NCBI GenBank assembly: GCA_026125625.1
Contig: JAHCKU010000031.1
Location: 1 to 15,826 of the forward strand
Direction of reading: 5' to 3'
Origin: Burkholderiales bacterium
GTDB lineage: Bacteria; Pseudomonadota; Gammaproteobacteria; Burkholderiales; SHXO01
DNA length: 15,826 nucleotides
In this document: one piece after another, positions 12,861 to 15,826 of the stretch
Layout: each line of letters begins with the position of its first letter
Position numbering within the stretch: the stretch's first letter is position 1
The notes under the pieces: generated by a model
Told to the model about the DNA's origin: nothing
The model's database searches: none
The model's input: only the letters and a program-made list of their open reading frames with translations
Translations under genes and position numbers: made by a program

Positions 12861-14140
12861 AAACACGTAATCAGACGCTGTTCGAACTTTCCCAGCAGGT
12901 GATCCCGGGCGGGGTGAACTCGCCGGTGCGCGCATTCCGTTCCGTGGGCGGAACGCCGATTTTCTTCGAACGGGCGCAAGGCGCCTATTTCTGGGATGCC
13001 GATGGCAAGCGCTACATCGACTACGTCGGATCATGGGGACCGCTGCTGCTCGGTCATGCCCATCCGGCCGTGGTGCAGGCGGTGCAGCAGGCGGCCGCGC
13101 AGGGATTGAGCTTCGGTGCGCCGACCGAGGCCGAGTATGAGCTGGCTCTCCAGCTCACCCGTCTCCTGCCCTCGCTCGAGCTGGTGCGCCTGGTCAGCTC
13201 CGGCACCGAGGCGACCATGAGTGCGATTCGCCTCGCGCGTGGATTCACCGGACGCAACAAGATCATCAAGTTCGAAGGCTGCTACCACGGTCATGCCGAT
13301 TCGCTGCTGGTCAAGGCCGGTTCCGGTGCCCTGACCCTGGGCGTGCCCACATCCGCAGGCGTGCCGGCCGAGATCACCATGCACACGCTGGTGCTCGACT
13401 TCAACGATCTCGACGGCGTCGAGCGTGCATTCACCCAGCACGGCGGGGACATTGCCGGCATCATCGTCGAGCCGGTAGCGGGCAACATGAATCTGGTAGC
13501 CCCCGCGCCGGGCTTCCTGCAGGGATTGCGCGATCTGTGCACGCGCCATGGTGCGGTGTTGATCTTCGACGAGGTCATGACCGGCTTTCGCGTCGGCCTC
13601 CACGGCGCACAGGGTCTGTATGGCATCCAGCCGGATCTCACCACGCTGGGCAAGATCGTCGGAGGTGGAATGCCGCTCGCCGCCTTTGGCGGGTGCCGCG
13701 ACATCATGCAATGCATCGCTCCGCTGGGTCCGGTGTATCAGGCCGGTACGCTGTCGGGCAATCCCGTTGCCGTAGCGGCCGGGCGCGCAACCCTGTCCCT
13801 GCTGCAGGCGCCTGGTTTCTACGATGCGCTGGTGCGTTCGACGCAGACGCTGGTGGAGGGCCTGCAGGCAAAGGCACGCGCGGCAGGCCGCGCGTTCTCG
13901 GCGCGGGCCATAGGCGGCATGTTCGGCGTGTTTTTCAGCACCCAGCCGCCCGCCAGCTACGCGGAAGTGATGAAGGCCGATCGCGAGGCCTTCAACCGCT
14001 TCTTCCACGCCATGCTGGACGAAGGGGTGTATCTGGCGCCCTCGGCATTCGAGGCTGGCTTCGTGTCCGCCGCGCACGGCGCGCAGGATCTGGCCGATAC
14101 CATCGCCGCTGCGGGCCGGGCGTTTGCCCGGCAAGCCTGA
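12857..14140 (+). CDS. hemL: Glutamate-1-semialdehyde 2,1-aminomutase
   Basis: PLP enzyme that isomerises glutamate-1-semialdehyde to 5-aminolevulinate, the committed precursor of haem, sirohaem and corrinoids. It is 427 aa (E. coli 426). The N-terminal V-I-P-G-G-V-N-S-P-V-R-A-F, VSSGTEATMSAIRLAR, YHGHADSLLVKAGSG, the PLP-ring Asp in LIFDEVMTGFR and the Schiff-base lysine in T-L-G-K-I-V-G-G-G-M-P at residue 266 (E. coli K265) are all present. The ATG overlaps the thiE stop by the ATGA arrangement and has no Shine-Dalgarno, so translation is probably coupled. Its presence implies the C5 pathway from glutamyl-tRNA. It converges on cytochrome c4 with only 7 bp between stops; a 5-bp stem (AGCCT-GAA-AGGCT, 14134-14146) spans the stop. 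Confidence 0.97.
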   Translation: MKTRNQTLFELSQQVIPGGVNSPVRAFRSVGGTPIFFERAQGAYFWDADGKRYIDYVGSWGPLLLGHAHPAVVQAVQQAAAQGLSFGAPTEAEYELALQLTRLLPSLELVRLVSSGTEATMSAIRLARGFTGRNKIIKFEGCYHGHADSLLVKAGSGALTLGVPTSAGVPAEITMHTLVLDFNDLDGVERAFTQHGGDIAGIIVEPVAGNMNLVAPAPGFLQGLRDLCTRHGAVLIFDEVMTGFRVGLHGAQGLYGIQPDLTTLGKIVGGGMPLAAFGGCRDIMQCIAPLGPVYQAGTLSGNPVAVAAGRATLSLLQAPGFYDALVRSTQTLVEGLQAKARAAGRAFSARAIGGMFGVFFSTQPPASYAEVMKADREAFNRFFHAMLDEGVYLAPSAFEAGFVSAAHGAQDLADTIAAAGRAFARQA

Positions 14141-14147
14141 AAGGCTA

Positions 14148-14762
14148 CTACTGCAGGCCCTGGACGTACTCCGCGACTGCAGCGATCTCCGCATCGCTCA
14201 TGCGCGCAGCAATCGAGCGCATCATCGCGCTGTCGTCATTGGTCCGCTCGCCAGCCCGAAACGCCTTCAGCTGCGCGATGGTGTAGTCGGCATGCTGGCC
14301 CTTGAGGCGCGGATACTGGGCCGGGATGCCGGCCCCGGACGGGGAGTGGCATCCGGCACAGGCCGCGGTGCCATTGTCGGCGTTGCCGCCGCGGTACAGC
14401 TGCTGCCCGGCGCGGGCGACCCCGGCGTCGCGGGCCGTGCCCTGATGCGCCTTCTGGCTGGCATAGTAGGCGGCAACGTCCTGCATGTCCTGCTCCGACA
14501 GGCTGGCAGCCATGCCGTTCATGATCGGATTCTGCCGATCGCCGGACTTGTAGTTGCGCAATTGCTTGACGATGTATTCGCTATGCTGGCCGGCGAGCAC
14601 CGGATTGGCCGTGATCGGGCTGTTGCCGTCCACGCCATGACAGGCGACGCACACGCCAGTCGCGATGGCGCGCCCTTTCGCGGGATCGGGCTTGCCCTCC
14701 TGTGCGAGCGCGGGGGTGGCGAGTATGGCAGCGAGCAGAACGCTCGCACGCAGGCACTTCAT
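14148..14762 (-). CDS. Dihaem cytochrome c4
   Basis: Periplasmic two-domain class I cytochrome c, an electron donor to terminal oxidases in several proteobacteria. It is 204 aa with a signal peptide M-K-C-L-R-A-S-V-L-L-A-A-I-L-A-T-P-A-L-A cut before Q-E-G. Haem-binding C-V-A-C-H and C-A-G-C-H are spaced about 98 residues apart. Each domain repeats P-x-L-x-G-Q-H-x-x-Y and a distal-Met region (N-P-I-M-N-G-M-A and M-M-R-S-I-A). ATG 14762 is the start, with AGGAG (14772-14768) five bases away; an ATG at 14801 would spoil the signal peptide. A TAGAAT on the minus strand (14816-14811), at the edge of a repeat copy, could be the -10 box. It is divergent from engB. Confidence 0.95.
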   Translation of the reverse strand: MKCLRASVLLAAILATPALAQEGKPDPAKGRAIATGVCVACHGVDGNSPITANPVLAGQHSEYIVKQLRNYKSGDRQNPIMNGMAASLSEQDMQDVAAYYASQKAHQGTARDAGVARAGQQLYRGGNADNGTAACAGCHSPSGAGIPAQYPRLKGQHADYTIAQLKAFRAGERTNDDSAMMRSIAARMSDAEIAAVAEYVQGLQ

Positions 14763-14816
14763 CGTTACTCCTGTGATCTGCACCGCAGTGATCCGCGGCA
14801 ACCGGCACGCATTCTA

Positions 14817-14848
14817 GCAGGCTGCTGCAAAACTACCGTGCGGGGGCT
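14817..14848 (+). repeat. Left arm of an inverted repeat pair (GCAGGCTGYTG family)
   Basis: This 32-bp unit starts GCAGGCTGCTGCAAAAC and ends CGGGGGCT. It matches the arm at 14961-14992, read on the opposite strand, at 24 of 32 positions, with identical last eight bases. It also matches the single copy at the end of rsmA. Its left edge overlaps the possible -10 box of cytochrome c4. Confidence 0.6.
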
Positions 14849-14894
14849 GATGGGGAGGTGTGCGGAGCCGGGTCCTGGATGACCGGGGATCCTC

Positions 14895-14912
14895 ATGTAC
14901 CTCTGCGTACAT
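14895..14912. other. Small hairpin between the repeat arms
   Basis: ATGTAC (14895-14900) and GTACAT (14907-14912) form a perfect 6-bp inverted repeat with a CTCTGC loop in the centre of the region bounded by the two repeat arms. It could be a regulator site or the fold core of a mobile element; no T-run follows. Confidence 0.35.
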
Positions 14913-14960
14913 TACGATTCCCCCCGCTTCCGCGTTCGTAGATCGGACCTACCCTGCCCG

Positions 14961-14992
14961 AGCCCCCGTTCGCGACATTTTCAACAGCCTGC
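14961..14992 (-). repeat. Right arm of an inverted repeat pair (GCAGGCTGYTG family)
   Basis: Read on the minus strand it begins GCAGGCTGTTGAAAATG and ends CGGGGGCT, the same length and ends as the arm at 14817-14848. The two arms enclose 112 bases in the 255-bp gap between cytochrome c4 and engB. No protein is encoded inside. The arrangement resembles a REPIN or a small MITE. Confidence 0.6.
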
Positions 14993-15017
14993 CGGCGTAT
15001 CGGCCCTTCCCGCAACC

Positions 15018-15650
15018 ATGGATTCCTTCCCGTACCTGCTGCAGAACGCGCAATTCGAGTTCGGCGCTGCACGGTTGTCGCAGCTGCCGGCCGACAGCGG
15101 CCGGGAGGTTGCGTTCGCCGGGCGCTCCAACGCCGGCAAATCGAGTGCGATCAATACCCTGACCGGGCGCAAGCAACTCGCCTTCGTCAGCAAGACGCCA
15201 GGGCGCACGCAGCAGATCAACTACTACCGGGTCGCGCCGCAGCGTTATCTGGTGGATCTGCCGGGGTATGGCTTCGCCCGCGTGCCGGCATCGATCCAGC
15301 GCAGCTGGCAACAGGTGCTCAGCCGCTATCTGCAGCAGCGGCAGGCGCTGTGCGCCCTGACGCTCATCATGGATGCCCGTCATCCGCTGAGGGATCTGGA
15401 TCGGCAGATGCTCGGCTGGTTCGAACCCACCGGTAAACCGGTGCTGGTGCTGCTCACCAAAGCCGACAAACTCAATCGTCAGCAGCAGGCGCAGGTGCTG
15501 CGTACCGTCGCGAACACGCTCGCTGCACGTCATCCCGCCTGCACCGTGCAATTATTCTCCAGTGTTTCGAAGCTGGGCGTGGAGGCGGCACGGCGCTTCA
15601 TCGTCTCGCATCTCGGCGGACCGGACGATGAGGCGGTTGCCCCGGCGTAA
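15018..15650 (+). CDS. engB: Ribosome biogenesis GTP-binding protein EngB (YsxC/YihA)
   Basis: Essential small GTPase of the TrmE-Era-EngA family needed for assembly of the large ribosomal subunit; cytosolic. It is 210 aa, the same length as the E. coli protein. G1 is AGRSNAGKSSAIN, G2 lies in K-T-P-G-R-T-Q-Q-I-N-Y-Y, G3 is LVDLPGYGFA, G4 is LLTKADKL and G5 is F-S-S-V-S-K-L-G. I chose ATG 15018 (M-D-S-F-P-Y-L-L-Q-N-A-Q-F), although no Shine-Dalgarno is seen. The frame is open to 14895, but that extension would translate through the repeat arm and exceed the family length. It is divergent from cytochrome c4, and a minus-strand RNA candidate converges on its 3' end. Confidence 0.96.
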   Translation: MDSFPYLLQNAQFEFGAARLSQLPADSGREVAFAGRSNAGKSSAINTLTGRKQLAFVSKTPGRTQQINYYRVAPQRYLVDLPGYGFARVPASIQRSWQQVLSRYLQQRQALCALTLIMDARHPLRDLDRQMLGWFEPTGKPVLVLLTKADKLNRQQQAQVLRTVANTLAARHPACTVQLFSSVSKLGVEAARRFIVSHLGGPDDEAVAPA

Positions 15651-15659
15651 AATCGTCGG

Positions 15660-15705
15660 TTGAGAAAAAAGAAAACCCCCGGTCAAAGGGGAAAAAACCG
15701 GGGGT
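15660..15705 (-). terminator. Rho-independent terminator, minus strand (distal)
   Basis: A perfect 9-bp stem, ACCCCCGGT (15705-15697) with ACCGGGGGT (15683-15675) on the minus strand, is followed by TTTTCTTTTTT (15674-15664). On the plus strand no T-run follows the stem, so the direction is leftward, toward engB. Confidence 0.85.
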
Positions 15706-15731
15706 AAAAAGCCTCAATTTGGGATCAAGGC
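15706..15731 (-). terminator. Rho-independent terminator, minus strand (proximal)
   Basis: On the minus strand GCCTTGA (15731-15725), loop TCCCAAA and TTGAGGC (15717-15711) form a 7-bp stem with two G-U pairs, followed by TTTTT (15710-15706). It stands directly before the stronger distal terminator, giving a tandem arrangement. Confidence 0.6.
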
Positions 15732-15826
15732 ACCCGCTCAGGGAGGAAAAGCGGGAGACGTCACCGTCTACGAATGAGAGTTCAGCCGAACCCGAATAGT
15801 TCCCGCATTGCAAAGCCCGATCTTCT

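Larger units (their letters stand above)
15660..15826 (-). ncRNA. Candidate structured small RNA convergent with engB (Spot 42/ErsA position)
   Basis: On the minus strand five hairpins follow one another: GGGTTC-GGCT-GAACTC (15793-15778), AGACG-GTGA-CGTCT with a GNRA loop (15769-15756), CCCGCT-[11-base loop]-AGCGGG (15755-15733), GCCTTGA-TCCCAAA-TTGAGGC (15731-15711) and ACCCCCGGT-[13]-ACCGGGGGT (15705-15675), the last two followed by T-runs. Three pairs are G-U on the minus strand but A-C mismatches on the plus strand, so the fold is strand-specific. The third loop, UUUCCUCCCUG, contains an anti-Shine-Dalgarno motif. In E. coli spf (Spot 42) and in Pseudomonas ersA lie between polA and engB, converging on engB. 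The 5' end and promoter are not located and may lie beyond the window. It could instead be the 3' UTR of a gene to the right. Confidence 0.5.

Noticed and set aside
14895..15017. N-terminal extension of engB to an upstream ATG
   Set aside because: It would add 41 residues translated through the repeat arm and the ATGTAC hairpin region; EngB is normally about 210 aa, as obtained from 15018.
15598..15813. 71-codon minus-strand frame at the right edge
   Set aside because: It runs through all five hairpins, both terminators and into the engB 3' end; no ribosome site or recognisable residues. A non-coding reading fits better.

Overview
The window is a dense stretch of bacterial chromosome. G+C is high (about mid-60s % by eye), intergenic gaps are short, and nearly every gene is a recognisable housekeeping gene. 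The gene pairings (dusB with a probable fis start, amgK-murU divergent from lptD-surA-rsmA, pepP-ubiH, thiD-thiE-hemL, cytochrome c4 divergent from engB) point to a Gammaproteobacterium or close relative that makes LPS and ubiquinone. I cannot name the genus. I see no phage, transposase, CRISPR array, tRNA or rRNA.

Layout. (1) Positions 1-5951, minus strand: a compact run amgK-murU-paiB-like-pepP-ubiH-dusB-(fis). It covers cell-wall sugar recycling, a flavin-binding regulator-like protein, a proline-specific peptidase, ubiquinone biosynthesis and tRNA modification. Genes overlap by a few bases or abut; the one gap, with a hairpin, is between ubiH and dusB. (2) 6000-10639, plus strand: lptD-surA-rsmA, the LPS export barrel, the outer-membrane protein chaperone and an rRNA methylase. 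The pdxA gene often found between surA and rsmA is absent. (3) 10679-11280, minus strand: a rubredoxin and glyoxalase I (gloA). (4) 11369-14140, plus strand: thiD-thiE-hemL, thiamine and tetrapyrrole synthesis, divergent from the rubredoxin. (5) 14148-14762, minus strand: dihaem cytochrome c4, convergent with hemL. (6) 15018-15650, plus strand: the ribosome-assembly GTPase engB.

The least explained sequence is non-coding. After engB (15660-15826) lies a chain of five hairpins. Three imperfect pairs are A-C mismatches on the plus strand but G-U wobbles on the minus strand, and two hairpins are followed by T-runs only on the minus strand. This indicates a leftward-transcribed structured RNA ending in tandem intrinsic terminators. 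In E. coli and Pseudomonas the same place, on the convergent side of engB, holds the small RNAs Spot 42 and ErsA. One hairpin loop carries a CCUCC anti-Shine-Dalgarno motif. Second, a roughly 32-bp repeat occurs as an inverted pair between cytochrome c4 and engB, like a REPIN or small MITE, and as a single copy that supplies the rsmA stop codon.

Several genes use GTG or TTG starts (rsmA, gloA, amgK, murU, possibly lptD), so start choices are argued individually.
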